This document shows positions 52,023 through 60,789 of a DNA stretch of 64,000 nucleotides, piece after piece. The translations under genes were made by a program, and so were the position numbers. Position 1 is the first letter of the stretch. Every line of letters begins with the position of its first letter. The DNA comes from Candidatus Epilinea brevis (lineage in GTDB: Bacteria > Chloroflexota > Anaerolineae > Epilineales > Epilineaceae): positions 186,001-250,000 of the forward strand of contig JADJUE010000002.1 in the NCBI GenBank assembly GCA_016710785.1. Direction: 5' to 3'. The notes under the pieces are model-generated. The model ran no database searches. It had not been told where the DNA came from and worked only from the letters and a program-made list of their open reading frames with translations.

Positions 52023-54344
52023 ATGTCGCATCCCCAAGCAGCACCCTCGGCCCATCGCAACGCCCTGCGCATGGCCTTGCTGGTCATGGCCGTGCTCGTC
52101 GGCCCCATCCTCTTCCTGGCCCAGAACCTGCGCACCGCGGGGATGCCCGATTTCCCCACCGCCTGCGCCAACGGCGCGCCCTACTATGTGGCGGCCAGTT
52201 ACCGCGGCCAGTCCACGAGCAACCGGCCGCCCAACGCCAACGCGCCGTCCATCATCCTGTTCAAGGACACGCCCCAGGACCGCATGCACCAGGAGCTGGC
52301 CAACTTCCAGCAGGTGGGCACCGTGTGGGGCCTGGCCTACGCCAAGAAGAATCCGGCCGTCTACGCCGCCACCTTCCACAAGCGCGGCATGCCCTATGGC
52401 CCGGACGGCTCCGGCGGCATCTACCGTGTAGACCTGAAGACCGGCGACACCACCACCTTCGCCAAGGTGCCCGACGCCGGCGGCCGCAACCGCAACGCTC
52501 CCATGGGGGGCAACACCCGGGACTTCGATGAATCCAACGCCAAGATGGTGGGCAAGGCCGCCCTGGGCGATCTGGAGCTGAACGCCGATGAGACCGAGCT
52601 GGCGGTGGTCAACCTCAACAACCGCAAGATCTACCGCTACGACCTGGCCACCGGCACCCTTCTGGGCAGCTTCGATCATGGCGCGGTGGCCGAGAAATGG
52701 GCCGCCGATGCCCGCCCCTTCGCCCTGGCCTGGTACGGCAAGTACCTCTACCACGGCCTGGTGAACGCCCGCGGCTCCGGGTCCGCCTTCCTGGCCAACA
52801 TCTATCGCTCCAATCCCGACGGGTCCGAGATGACCCTCGTGTCCAGCACCAACCTGCGCTACACCCGCGACGGCGTCCGCCTGCGCTCCGTCTCCGGCGC
52901 CTCCGTCAACTGGGGTCCCTGGAACGACCGCCTGCCGCCCAGCCGCGACCGCGCGTCCATCCATGATCCGCAGCCGATGCTGACCGACTTCGTGTTCACC
53001 GACAGCGGCACCTTGGTGCTGGCCCTGCGCGACCGCTACTGGGACCTCAGCCACGGCTGGATCGAGGAGGTCTACAAGACCCAGACCCTCATGCACGCCA
53101 TCGACCCCACCACGCCCACGCCGGATGTGAAGGTGATCGCTGAGGAGGCCATCGGCTTCGGCGACATCCTCGAGGGCAAGCCCAAGGACGGGCAGTGGCA
53201 GGTCAGCACCGAACCCGAATTCATCAACGACACCAACGGCATCGGTCATGCCGAGAGCGCCTTTGGCGGCCTGGCCTGCATCCGCGGCTCTGAGATCGTG
53301 GCCGCCGATGTCTATGGCGTGGAGAAGGCCCGCACCGACCGGGTGGTGGGCTTCGAAGGCGTCTACTGGTATGACACCACCACCGGCAACAAGACCGGCA
53401 AGGAGGTCGTGGGCCAGCCCGGCAGCTTCGAGGACTACAAGAGCTTCCTGGACCTGCCCATCAACCCGGCCAACGCCGACACCGACGTGGACATCACCTG
53501 GCAGTTCGAGTTCTACCGCGACGTGGCCAGCCTGGGCGATGTGGAAGCCCTCTGCGATCCCTGCCAGCCCGAGGAGATCCCGCCGACACCTACCGACACG
53601 GTGGAGATCCCCACGCCCACCGACACGCCGACCAACACGCCGACCGATACGCCGACCAACACCCCCACGGACACCCCCACACCCACGCCGACCGACACCC
53701 CCACGCCCACGCCTACGAACACACCCAAACCCAAGCCCATCTACCTGCCGCTGCTCATCCGGGAGAAATGCGACCCGGAGAACGCGGTGGCGGATGTGAT
53801 CCTGGTGCTGGACATCTCCTCCAGCATGACCGGGGAGAAGTTCGATACCATCAAGGTGGCGGCCAAGGCCTTCCTGGGGGCCATGAACTTCCCATCGGAC
53901 CATGTGGCCATCGTCACCTTCGCCACGGTGGGCAAGACGCTCATCCCCTTGACCGGCGACGAAGCGGCCTTGAACAAGACCGTGGACGACATGGTCCTGG
54001 AATCCGGCACGCATATCGACCAGGGTCTGCTGCGGGCGCAGGAGCTCTTGACCACCCGCCGCCTGGAAGCCACGCCGATGGTGGTGGTGATGACCGATGG
54101 CCTGCAGTTCGAGAAGGCCTTGGAAGAGCCGCAGGTGCTGGCTGCCCAGGTGCGCGGCGCCGGCATCATCCTGCACGTGGTCGGCCTGGGCCTGGACGTC
54201 GATGCCGCCTACCTGCTGCGCATGGCCGGCGGTGATGAGACCAAGGTCCACCTGTCGCCGCGCTCGGAAGAGCTGACCGCCATCTACCTGGAGATCGCAA
54301 GGCTGATCCCCTGTCCACCGTCGGCGTACTGGGCCAATCGGTAG
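52023..54344 (+). CDS. Secreted propeller-VWA protein, paralog 4
   Basis: 773 residues with the same order as the tandem pair: signal/anchor (about 17-40), propeller (about 45-510; GGIYRVDLKTGD), Thr/Pro linker (about 518-571), PKPIYLPLLIREKC, VWA with DISSS near 597, Thr in ESGTHID, LMTDGL-like MTDGLQ. Its VWA half is clearly less similar to paralogs 1 and 2 than they are to each other, so it separated earlier. A promoter candidate lies upstream beyond the foldback element, and an LVIVD gene follows after a palindromic repeat. Confidence 0.88.
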   Translation: MSHPQAAPSAHRNALRMALLVMAVLVGPILFLAQNLRTAGMPDFPTACANGAPYYVAASYRGQSTSNRPPNANAPSIILFKDTPQDRMHQELANFQQVGTVWGLAYAKKNPAVYAATFHKRGMPYGPDGSGGIYRVDLKTGDTTTFAKVPDAGGRNRNAPMGGNTRDFDESNAKMVGKAALGDLELNADETELAVVNLNNRKIYRYDLATGTLLGSFDHGAVAEKWAADARPFALAWYGKYLYHGLVNARGSGSAFLANIYRSNPDGSEMTLVSSTNLRYTRDGVRLRSVSGASVNWGPWNDRLPPSRDRASIHDPQPMLTDFVFTDSGTLVLALRDRYWDLSHGWIEEVYKTQTLMHAIDPTTPTPDVKVIAEEAIGFGDILEGKPKDGQWQVSTEPEFINDTNGIGHAESAFGGLACIRGSEIVAADVYGVEKARTDRVVGFEGVYWYDTTTGNKTGKEVVGQPGSFEDYKSFLDLPINPANADTDVDITWQFEFYRDVASLGDVEALCDPCQPEEIPPTPTDTVEIPTPTDTPTNTPTDTPTNTPTDTPTPTPTDTPTPTPTNTPKPKPIYLPLLIREKCDPENAVADVILVLDISSSMTGEKFDTIKVAAKAFLGAMNFPSDHVAIVTFATVGKTLIPLTGDEAALNKTVDDMVLESGTHIDQGLLRAQELLTTRRLEATPMVVVMTDGLQFEKALEEPQVLAAQVRGAGIILHVVGLGLDVDAAYLLRMAGGDETKVHLSPRSEELTAIYLEIARLIPCPPSAYWANR

Positions 54345-54365
54345 GGCCTGTGTTCATGATGATTC

Positions 54366-54507
54366 GCGACGGCGGCCCCCCTCCCAACCCTCCCCCCGCT
54401 GGGGGGAGGACTTCGGCTCCTCCCCCCGCTGGGGGGATGGAGCCTCCCCCTGGGGGGGTCGGGGCCCTCCTCCCCAGGGGGGAGGCTGGGAGGGGGGCCG
54501 TCGTCGC
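54366..54507. repeat. C/G-run palindromic repeat element
   Basis: The two ends match as inverted repeats over about 31 bases (GCGACGGCGGCCCCCCTCCC at left). Inside are four smaller palindromes of the type CTCCCCCC-GCT-GGGGGGAG. No coding content. It fits REP/BIME-like or MITE-like repeats, or a strong transcription barrier between the VWA and LVIVD genes. Confidence 0.65.
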
Positions 54508-54527
54508 CCCGCCCCACCGCCTGACCC

Positions 54528-56567
54528 ATGCCAGACCCAACCACCGACGCCGCCCCCCAATCCGACCCTCCCCTGCGCGGCCCCATCCTGTGGGTCCTGG
54601 CCGCAGTCCTGCTCCTGGCATCGGCGGCCGGGGCCTGGTTCATCGTCCGTGGCCGCTCGTCCACCCAGGGTCCGCGCCTGCCCAGCGGGCAGTTCGGCGG
54701 CGCGGTCACCGCGGTGGGGGCCACCCGGCAGGGGGACCAGGCCTGGCTGGGAGCCGGGCCGCGACTGGTAGGCGTAGACCTGACGGATCCCGCTCGCGCC
54801 GTGCAGCTGGGGCAGAGCGATCCCCTGGGCACAGCCATCCGCGCCGTGGCGGTGGACGCCGCCGGCCATGCCTACGTGGCCCTGGGCACCGGCGGCCTGG
54901 CGGTCTTCGACGTGGCTGACGCGGCCCGGCCGCGGCGTATCGGCGCGCTGAGCACCGCCTGGTCGGTCAACGACATCGCCCTGGCGGCGGACGGCCGCAC
55001 CGGCTACCTCGCCGAGGGCAGTCGTGGTCTGCGTGTCGTGGACCTCAGCCGGCCTGCGGATCCCGTGGAACTGGGGCGGCTGGACACGCCGGGCGATGCC
55101 CTCGCCGTAGCTCTGGATGGCGCCGGCCGGGCTTACGTGGCAGATTGGGGCACGGGGGTGCGCATCGTGGACGTGAAGGACCCCAAGGCGCCCACGGAAA
55201 TGGGCTGGATCGACACGCCGGGCGAGGCGGCGGACGTGGCGGCGGCGGGCACCCTGCTGCTGGTGGCCGACCGTCTGGAGGGCGTGCGGCTGGTCGACGC
55301 CGCGGACCCGGCCGCGCCCCGGGAACTGGGCAGGCTGGCCCTGACGGCCGGTTCGGCGGAGCGGGTGGCCCTGCAGGCGGATGGCCGGCGGGGCTACGTG
55401 GCGGCGCAGGACGGCGGCCTGCTGGCCCTGGACCTGGCGGATCCGGCCCGCCCACGCCTGCTGGGCAGGAGCGCGGACGTCAAGGTGGCCATGGACCTGG
55501 CCCTCGTGGAGCCGGCCGGCGGCGCCCCGGAACTGCGGGTGCTGGCGGCCGATGTGGGCACCAACGTGGCCCCGGCCCGGGACTCGCGGGCGGACCTGTG
55601 GACGCGGATGCACCTGTGGGGGGTGGAGGGCGCGCCGAAGGTGGCCGCTGGGCTGGCCGGCCTCCTGATCGCCCGTCCGGCTCCCGACGGCCTGGAGACC
55701 CTGGGCCTCTACTTCAGCCCCAGCCTGATCGAGGGCTTGGCGGCAGACCCCGAAGCGGGCCTCTTGTACCTGGCCGACGGCCATGCCGGCCTGGTGCTGG
55801 TGGATCTGGCGCAGGCGGACGCGCCCAGGCTGATCGGCTCGATCGACTCGGCGGGCGTGGCGCATGACGTCAAGCTGACGGCCGACCGCGCCTACCTGGC
55901 TGACGGTCCCGAAGGCGTGGTGGAGCTGGACCGCTCGGACCCGCGTGCGCCCAGGCCGCTGCGCACCCTGGACACGCCGGGCGAGGCGATGGGCCTGGAA
56001 GTGGATGTCGCCAACCAGCTGCTCTACGTCGCTGACGGCAACGCGGGGGTCATCACCATCGACCTGGCCACGGGCGAGCGCCTGCAGCAGTTGGACACCC
56101 CGGGCTACAGCTGGGACATCGCCCTGGGGCTGGGGCATGCCTTCGTCAGCGACCGCAAGGGCGGCCTGCGCATTCTCAGCCTGGCCGACCCGCGGCAGCC
56201 GCGGGAGGTGGGCAAGCTGCTGGAGGGCGCGGGCGAGGTGCTGGACGTGGCGGTGGTAGGCAGCCGGCTGTGGGTCTCCGGCGGCCCCGCGGGGGTGCAG
56301 GCGCTGGATGCCACCGATCCGGCCGCGCCCAAGCTCATGGGCAGCCTCATCGTCGACGACCGGGCCATCGGCATGCTGGTGGACGGTGACCGCGCCTGGG
56401 TGGCCGCCGGCAGTGCCGGCCTGCGCCAGCTGGATATCTCCGATCCTGCCAGGCTTCGCGAGACGGGCGCCTGGCAGATGCCGGGCGCCGCCGAGCGCCT
56501 GGTCTACCTCAAGGACCGCATCTTCGTCGCCGCCGAGATGGGCGGGCTACAGGTGGTACGGCCCTGA
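54528..56567 (+). CDS. Membrane-anchored LVIVD-repeat beta-propeller protein
   Basis: 679 residues. A transmembrane anchor (about 19-42, ILWVLAAVLLLASAAGAW) is followed by LVIVD repeats to the end (LAVFDVADAARPRRIGAL, LRVVDLSRPADPVELGRL, VRIVDVKDPKAPTEMGWI and others). Unlike the secreted LVIVD proteins here it has no Leu-Pro ending, which agrees with its being held by the N-terminal helix. It starts 184 bases after the VWA gene, separated by a palindromic repeat. Confidence 0.85.
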   Translation: MPDPTTDAAPQSDPPLRGPILWVLAAVLLLASAAGAWFIVRGRSSTQGPRLPSGQFGGAVTAVGATRQGDQAWLGAGPRLVGVDLTDPARAVQLGQSDPLGTAIRAVAVDAAGHAYVALGTGGLAVFDVADAARPRRIGALSTAWSVNDIALAADGRTGYLAEGSRGLRVVDLSRPADPVELGRLDTPGDALAVALDGAGRAYVADWGTGVRIVDVKDPKAPTEMGWIDTPGEAADVAAAGTLLLVADRLEGVRLVDAADPAAPRELGRLALTAGSAERVALQADGRRGYVAAQDGGLLALDLADPARPRLLGRSADVKVAMDLALVEPAGGAPELRVLAADVGTNVAPARDSRADLWTRMHLWGVEGAPKVAAGLAGLLIARPAPDGLETLGLYFSPSLIEGLAADPEAGLLYLADGHAGLVLVDLAQADAPRLIGSIDSAGVAHDVKLTADRAYLADGPEGVVELDRSDPRAPRPLRTLDTPGEAMGLEVDVANQLLYVADGNAGVITIDLATGERLQQLDTPGYSWDIALGLGHAFVSDRKGGLRILSLADPRQPREVGKLLEGAGEVLDVAVVGSRLWVSGGPAGVQALDATDPAAPKLMGSLIVDDRAIGMLVDGDRAWVAAGSAGLRQLDISDPARLRETGAWQMPGAAERLVYLKDRIFVAAEMGGLQVVRP

Positions 56568-56578
56568 GGGATCGGGCC

Positions 56579-56606
56579 TTGCCCCCATCGCCCCCTCGTC
56601 TATAAT
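56579..56606 (+). promoter_or_regulatory. Sigma70-type promoter of the lipoprotein gene
   Basis: TTGCCC (56579-56584), 16 bases, then a perfect TATAAT (56601-56606). This is the best -10 box seen in the window. It gives a leader of about 150 bases. Confidence 0.65.
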
Positions 56607-56762
56607 CCGCCGCAGCGACCGGGCGGCGCGCATTTCCATCGCGCGCCGCCGACCGGTCGTGGCCGGGCCACCATTCCATGGCCCAGCCGACCCTATCGTC
56701 ATCGTGTCCGGTCCGGACCAGCGCTTTCGGTCGCCGGGGCCGGCACAAAGGAGATGTTCAGC

Positions 56763-57683
56763 ATGCGCATGCAGCTATTGCTGGTGTTCGCGTTGTCGTT
56801 GCCCCTGGCCGGCTGCGGCCAGATCCCGCTGTCGTCGGATAAGGGCGATCCCGCGCAAGCCACCGATGCCCCGAAGGACGACGAGGCCCTGTCCAGCCAG
56901 TCGGCCGGGACCGGACAAGCCGGGTCCGAGGAAGCCGGGTCCGAGGATGAAGCCGACGAGGCCTCAACGGCGTACCCCAAGAAGGATGACGAGGCCGAGC
57001 CGGACGAGCCGGTTGCAGCCGGGACGGACGCCGATGTGGCGGCCGCCGCGGCGCCCGCTTCCGCCGACATGCTCAGCGTCCAGGAGCTCAGCCGCGCCCA
57101 GGAGCTGGCCTTGGGCAGCGGAGAACTGAAGACCCTGGCCGCCTCCTCCGTGGACCGCGACAGCCTGGCCGATCAGGCGGCGAGCGGCGACATGGAGGCC
57201 TTGTCCACCCTCAAGGACCGGCCCAGCTACCGGTTGCTCTACACCCAGCGCCTGCCCACCGAGAAGGGGGCCGAGGCGAGTCGCGCCGCTGAGGTGGCCG
57301 TCTTCCGCTACGACACCAACACCCTCGAGCGCAGCAAGGTGGACCTGGCCTCGGGCAAGGTGGAGGCCTTGAGCGACGCCACGGGCCAATGGGCGCCCTT
57401 GGTGCCCGAGGAGATCTCCGAGGCCGCCGCCGTGGCCCGCGCCGACGCCAAGGTGCAGGAGGCGCTCAAGGCCGCGGGGCTGAACCCCGCCGACGCCAAG
57501 GCCAACGGCATCCTCACCGTCTCCCAGGAGGACGGCGCCATCTGCGCCGCCAAGCGCTGCGTGCGGCTCTTCTTCGCCTCCGCGCGATTGCCGCTGCCCA
57601 CCTTCAACGTGGTGGTCAACCTGAGCGACCTGGAGCTGGTCGAGGTGGTGGACATGCCCGGTTTTGCGGCGGCGCAGCCGTGA
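56763..57683 (+). CDS. Lipoprotein of unknown function
   Basis: 306 residues. A lipoprotein signal peptide with lipobox LPLAGC is followed by a Ser/Asp/Glu/Ala-rich low-complexity stretch (about 25-95). The folded part (about 100-306) contains VQELSRAQELALGSGE, YTQRLPTEKGAEASRAAEV and a conserved-looking end LPTFNVVVNLSDLELVEVV, similar in style to PepSY/DUF-type domains. ATG 56763 is chosen because AAGGAG lies nine bases upstream; it would abut the ATG at 56754. Next to a secreted amine oxidase-like gene. Confidence 0.7.
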   Translation: MRMQLLLVFALSLPLAGCGQIPLSSDKGDPAQATDAPKDDEALSSQSAGTGQAGSEEAGSEDEADEASTAYPKKDDEAEPDEPVAAGTDADVAAAAAPASADMLSVQELSRAQELALGSGELKTLAASSVDRDSLADQAASGDMEALSTLKDRPSYRLLYTQRLPTEKGAEASRAAEVAVFRYDTNTLERSKVDLASGKVEALSDATGQWAPLVPEEISEAAAVARADAKVQEALKAAGLNPADAKANGILTVSQEDGAICAAKRCVRLFFASARLPLPTFNVVVNLSDLELVEVVDMPGFAAAQP

Positions 57684-57826
57684 GCGGTCTCATGACGCCC
57701 CACGCCGACGCAGCCGCCCGCGCCACCGATGGCGATCCGTCGCGCCGGCGACTTTCGTCCGCGCCCTCCACGCCCGCCCGCCCCGCGTCAGACCTCGCCA
57801 CGTCCACCCTCGCCCAGGAGATCCGC

Positions 57827-58957
57827 ATGGTCCGCCCCCGCCGCCCCCTGGGGCGCACGCTGCTCGCCCTGCCCGTCGTCGCCTGCCTGGCGGCGCTTGC
57901 CCTGCTGCGCCCCGCGCCCGCCGAAGCGGCGGCCAACCAGTTCTGCAGCGGCGAGTATCTGGCCGTAGGCGCCAACTGGAGCCTGTGCTGGGAGATCCGG
58001 GCCAATGAAGGCCTGGCCATCACCCATGCCTTCTACACCGTGCCGCAGAGCGGCTTCGACCGCCGTGTGCTCTCCGACGCCACGGTGGCCCAGGTCTTCG
58101 TGCCCTACGAGGTGGGCCAGCCGCGCTACCACGACGTGGCCTATGGCCTGGGCGCCGCCATGCAGCGCCTCAACGCCCAGATCGACTGCCCGCATGGCCA
58201 GCTGCTGGCCGGCGGCAAGGTCTGCCGCGAGCTGGAGGACCGCGGCCTCACGCAGCGCTACTGTCTGGAGGGCAACTGCTCCGCCCGGCGCGGCAAGGCC
58301 CTGGTGCTGTGGTCCAGCATCCAGACCGGCGCCTACAACTACCTGCAGCGCTGGGAGTTCCGCGACGACGGCAGCATCCATCCGGCCATGGGCCTGGCGG
58401 GGGCCCTGCAGTTCGGCAACGTGGCCCATACCCACAATGTGTACTGGCGCCTGGACTTCGACATCGGCGACCCCGAACATGACCGGGTGGAGGAGTTCGT
58501 GCGCCTGCCAAAGGCGGGCTCCAACGGCCTCAAGGGCGTGTCCACCTGGAACCAACTCCTGGGCGAGACCTACCGCCCCACCGAACTCTTCACCTTCCGC
58601 AAATGGCGCATCTCGGACACCGTGCAGAAGAACGCCCTGGGCAAGCCCTGGAGCTACGAGATCATCCCCTCGCCGGGCGACGGCTCGCTGCGCACCAACC
58701 CCAGCGAGGGCTTCCTGCGCGGCGAGTTCTGGGTGACCCGCGCCCATTCGAACGAGCGCTTCGTCTCCACCGACCAGGCCGACCTGCTCTCCGGTTACCT
58801 CAACGGCGAGGCGGTGGACGACCAGGATCTGGTGGCCTGGTACGCCCTGCACGCCTACCACGAGATCCGCTCCGAGGACCAGCCCTACATGCCGGTGGAA
58901 TGGGTGGGCTTCGAGGCCCGGCCGCGGGACTTCTTCGACCAGAACCCGATGCAATAG
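57827..58957 (+). CDS. Secreted minimal copper amine oxidase-like protein
   Basis: 376 residues with a signal peptide (about 8-36). It matches the catalytic domain of copper amine oxidases. The catalytic base Asp103 is in YHDVAYGLG, and the cofactor Tyr172 in AYNYLQRW (topaquinone position; the family usually has Asn-Tyr-Asp/Glu). The copper His pair is His201 and His203 in HTHNVYWRLD, and the third His is 345 in HAYHEIRSEDQPYMP. A disulfide pair lies at Cys121 and Cys133. The N-terminal domains of the classical 650-residue enzymes are absent. Such enzymes oxidise primary amines to aldehydes with H2O2. The start at 57827 has AGGAG. Confidence 0.85.
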   Translation: MVRPRRPLGRTLLALPVVACLAALALLRPAPAEAAANQFCSGEYLAVGANWSLCWEIRANEGLAITHAFYTVPQSGFDRRVLSDATVAQVFVPYEVGQPRYHDVAYGLGAAMQRLNAQIDCPHGQLLAGGKVCRELEDRGLTQRYCLEGNCSARRGKALVLWSSIQTGAYNYLQRWEFRDDGSIHPAMGLAGALQFGNVAHTHNVYWRLDFDIGDPEHDRVEEFVRLPKAGSNGLKGVSTWNQLLGETYRPTELFTFRKWRISDTVQKNALGKPWSYEIIPSPGDGSLRTNPSEGFLRGEFWVTRAHSNERFVSTDQADLLSGYLNGEAVDDQDLVAWYALHAYHEIRSEDQPYMPVEWVGFEARPRDFFDQNPMQ

Positions 58958-59064
58958 GACGGTTGGCGGTAGGCGACCGTCGCCCCAGTCCGGGGCAGGC
59001 GGTCCCATCCGCGGCCCGCAGCCGCGGTGGTTCCGTGCTACCATTTGCCGGCCATGGAGACCCG

Positions 59065-59685
59065 ATGATCGCCGTCCCGACCCAGCACGCCGCCGCCGAC
59101 GTGGCTCCCAGCCTCGCCCTGTGGCTGGTGAGGCGCCGCTTCTCCATCGACGACTACTACCGGATGGCGGAGTCTGGTGTGATCGCGCCCGACGAGCGGA
59201 CCGAGCTGCTGGACGGACAGGTGGTGTTTCAGATGACCATCAATGCGCGGCACGCGGGTTGTGTCAACCGACTGAACCAGTTCTTGAGCCGTCAGTTGAT
59301 AGACCGGGCCATCGTCGCGGTGCAGAACCCCCTGCGTCTCGGACCCTATTCTGAGCCGCAGCCGGACATCGCGCTGTTGCGTCCGCGCGAAGACAGTTAC
59401 GATCGCTCCCATCCTCATCCCGAGGATGTGTTGCTGCTGATCGAGGTGGCCGACAGCTCCCTGGACCTGGATCGGCGGGTGAAGATGCCCCTGTACGCCG
59501 CCGCCGGCATCGCCGAGGTCTGGCTGATCGACCTGGCCAACGACGCCGTGGAAGTGTATCGGGATCCGGATGCCCGGGGATACCGGCAGCTGCAGCGCAG
59601 CAGCCGTGGCAGTTCGCTCACCGCCCTTCTGCTGCCGGACATGCAGGTGGGCATCGATGAGGTGTTGGGCGCTGCCCTGGACTGA
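59065..59685 (+). CDS. Uma2-family (DUF820) PD-(D/E)xK protein
   Basis: 206 residues. Uma2 pattern: RRFSIDDYYRMAESGVI, then ERTELLDGQVV, SEPQPDIALLRP, and LLLIEVADSSLDLDRRVK, which carry the Asp and Glu...Lys of the PD-(D/E)xK nuclease fold, and YAAAGIAEVWLIDL. These genes are highly amplified in Chloroflexota and cyanobacteria; their role is unknown, with suggested DNA cleavage or repair. Both the Glu in LLIEV and the Lys in VKMPLY are present. Confidence 0.88.
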   Translation: MIAVPTQHAAADVAPSLALWLVRRRFSIDDYYRMAESGVIAPDERTELLDGQVVFQMTINARHAGCVNRLNQFLSRQLIDRAIVAVQNPLRLGPYSEPQPDIALLRPREDSYDRSHPHPEDVLLLIEVADSSLDLDRRVKMPLYAAAGIAEVWLIDLANDAVEVYRDPDARGYRQLQRSSRGSSLTALLLPDMQVGIDEVLGAALD

Positions 59686-59760
59686 GAACCGGCGATAGAC
59701 GGTACGGTAGTCGACGCGGGCCAGTAGCGAGCCGCATCCCTTGCGCATGAAGGCAACAGC

Positions 59761-60753
59761 ATGATCGGCTTCGAAGGCAATATCTGGCTTTGGGTAGGCT
59801 TTACCGGCTTCATTCTGACCATGCTGGCCCTGGACCTGGGCGTCTTCCACCGCAAGGCCCATCGCGTGGGCTTCCGGGAGGCCATCTTCTGGAGCATCTT
59901 CTGGACCTTGTTGGCCCTGGCCTTCAATGCCTGGATCTACATCCATTCCGGCAAGGAGATGGGCCAGCAGTTCTTTGCCGGCTACCTGCTGGAGCGGGCG
60001 CTCAGCTTCGACAACATCTTCGTCATCGTGCTGGTCTTCGCCGCCTTCGCCGTGCCCGACGCCTTCCAGCACCGCGTGCTGTTCTGGGGCATCCTGGGCG
60101 CCCTGGTCATGCGCGCGCTCTTCATCGGCGCCGGGGCCCTGCTGGTCAGCAAGTTCGGCTGGATCCTCTACGTGTTCGGGGCCTTCCTGGTCTATACCGG
60201 TTTCAAGATGGCCGTCGCCCCCGAGCAGGAGGTGCGGGTGGAGGACAACCGCGTGGTGAAGCTGGCCGACCGCTTCCTGCCGCTGAGCCCCCATTACCAT
60301 GGTGACAAGTTCTGGATCCACCAGGACGGGAAGTTCCTCTTCACCCCGCTCTTCGTGGTGTTGCTGGTGGTGGAGGCTACCGACCTGATCTTTGCCGTGG
60401 ACTCCATCCCCGCCATCTTCGGGGTGACCAACAACACCTTCCTCATCTACAGCTCCAACGTCTTCGCCATCCTAGGCCTCAGGGCCATGTACTTTCTGGT
60501 AGCCGATCTGTCGCAGACCTTTCACCTGCTGAAGTACGGCCTGGCCATGATCCTGGTGGTGGTGGGGGTGAAGATGTGCCTGCCGCTCCTGTTGCTGCTG
60601 CCCGGCGTGGAGGCTTCCCTGCCCGTCCTGGCGGATGTCGTTCATCATCTGCATGACGCCAAGGGCGCCGGCTGGATCCTGGCGATCATCCTGGGGATCC
60701 TCGTGTCCTCGGTCCTGCTGTCCGTGGTTCTGCCCAAACGAGAAACCGCCTGA
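59761..60753 (+). CDS. TerC/Alx-family membrane protein
   Basis: 330 residues, about nine hydrophobic helices. Family motifs: ERALSFDNIFVIVLVF and EATDLIFAVDSIPAIFGVT, with acidic residues inside helices that are thought to handle metal ions (Mn2+ in Alx, metalation of exported enzymes, or tellurite resistance in TerC). No ter genes lie nearby. I looked for a manganese riboswitch in the 75-base leader and did not see one. Confidence 0.92.
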   Translation: MIGFEGNIWLWVGFTGFILTMLALDLGVFHRKAHRVGFREAIFWSIFWTLLALAFNAWIYIHSGKEMGQQFFAGYLLERALSFDNIFVIVLVFAAFAVPDAFQHRVLFWGILGALVMRALFIGAGALLVSKFGWILYVFGAFLVYTGFKMAVAPEQEVRVEDNRVVKLADRFLPLSPHYHGDKFWIHQDGKFLFTPLFVVLLVVEATDLIFAVDSIPAIFGVTNNTFLIYSSNVFAILGLRAMYFLVADLSQTFHLLKYGLAMILVVVGVKMCLPLLLLLPGVEASLPVLADVVHHLHDAKGAGWILAIILGILVSSVLLSVVLPKRETA

Positions 60754-60789
60754 TGGCCGTTCGCCGTTGCCCCTGAAGGATGCTTCCGC

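Noticed and set aside
50841..54251. A 1136-codon open frame on the minus strand and similar long antisense frames over other secreted-protein genes (for example 2532-4241, 44683-46881)
   Set aside because: They are antisense to well-supported genes, have compositionally biased His/Gly/Arg/Gln-rich translations, no motifs and no ribosome-binding sites. Such shadows are normal in GC-rich DNA.
59686..59760. Manganese (yybP-ykoY) riboswitch before the TerC gene
   Set aside because: The 75-base leader is too short and lacks the conserved loop sequences.
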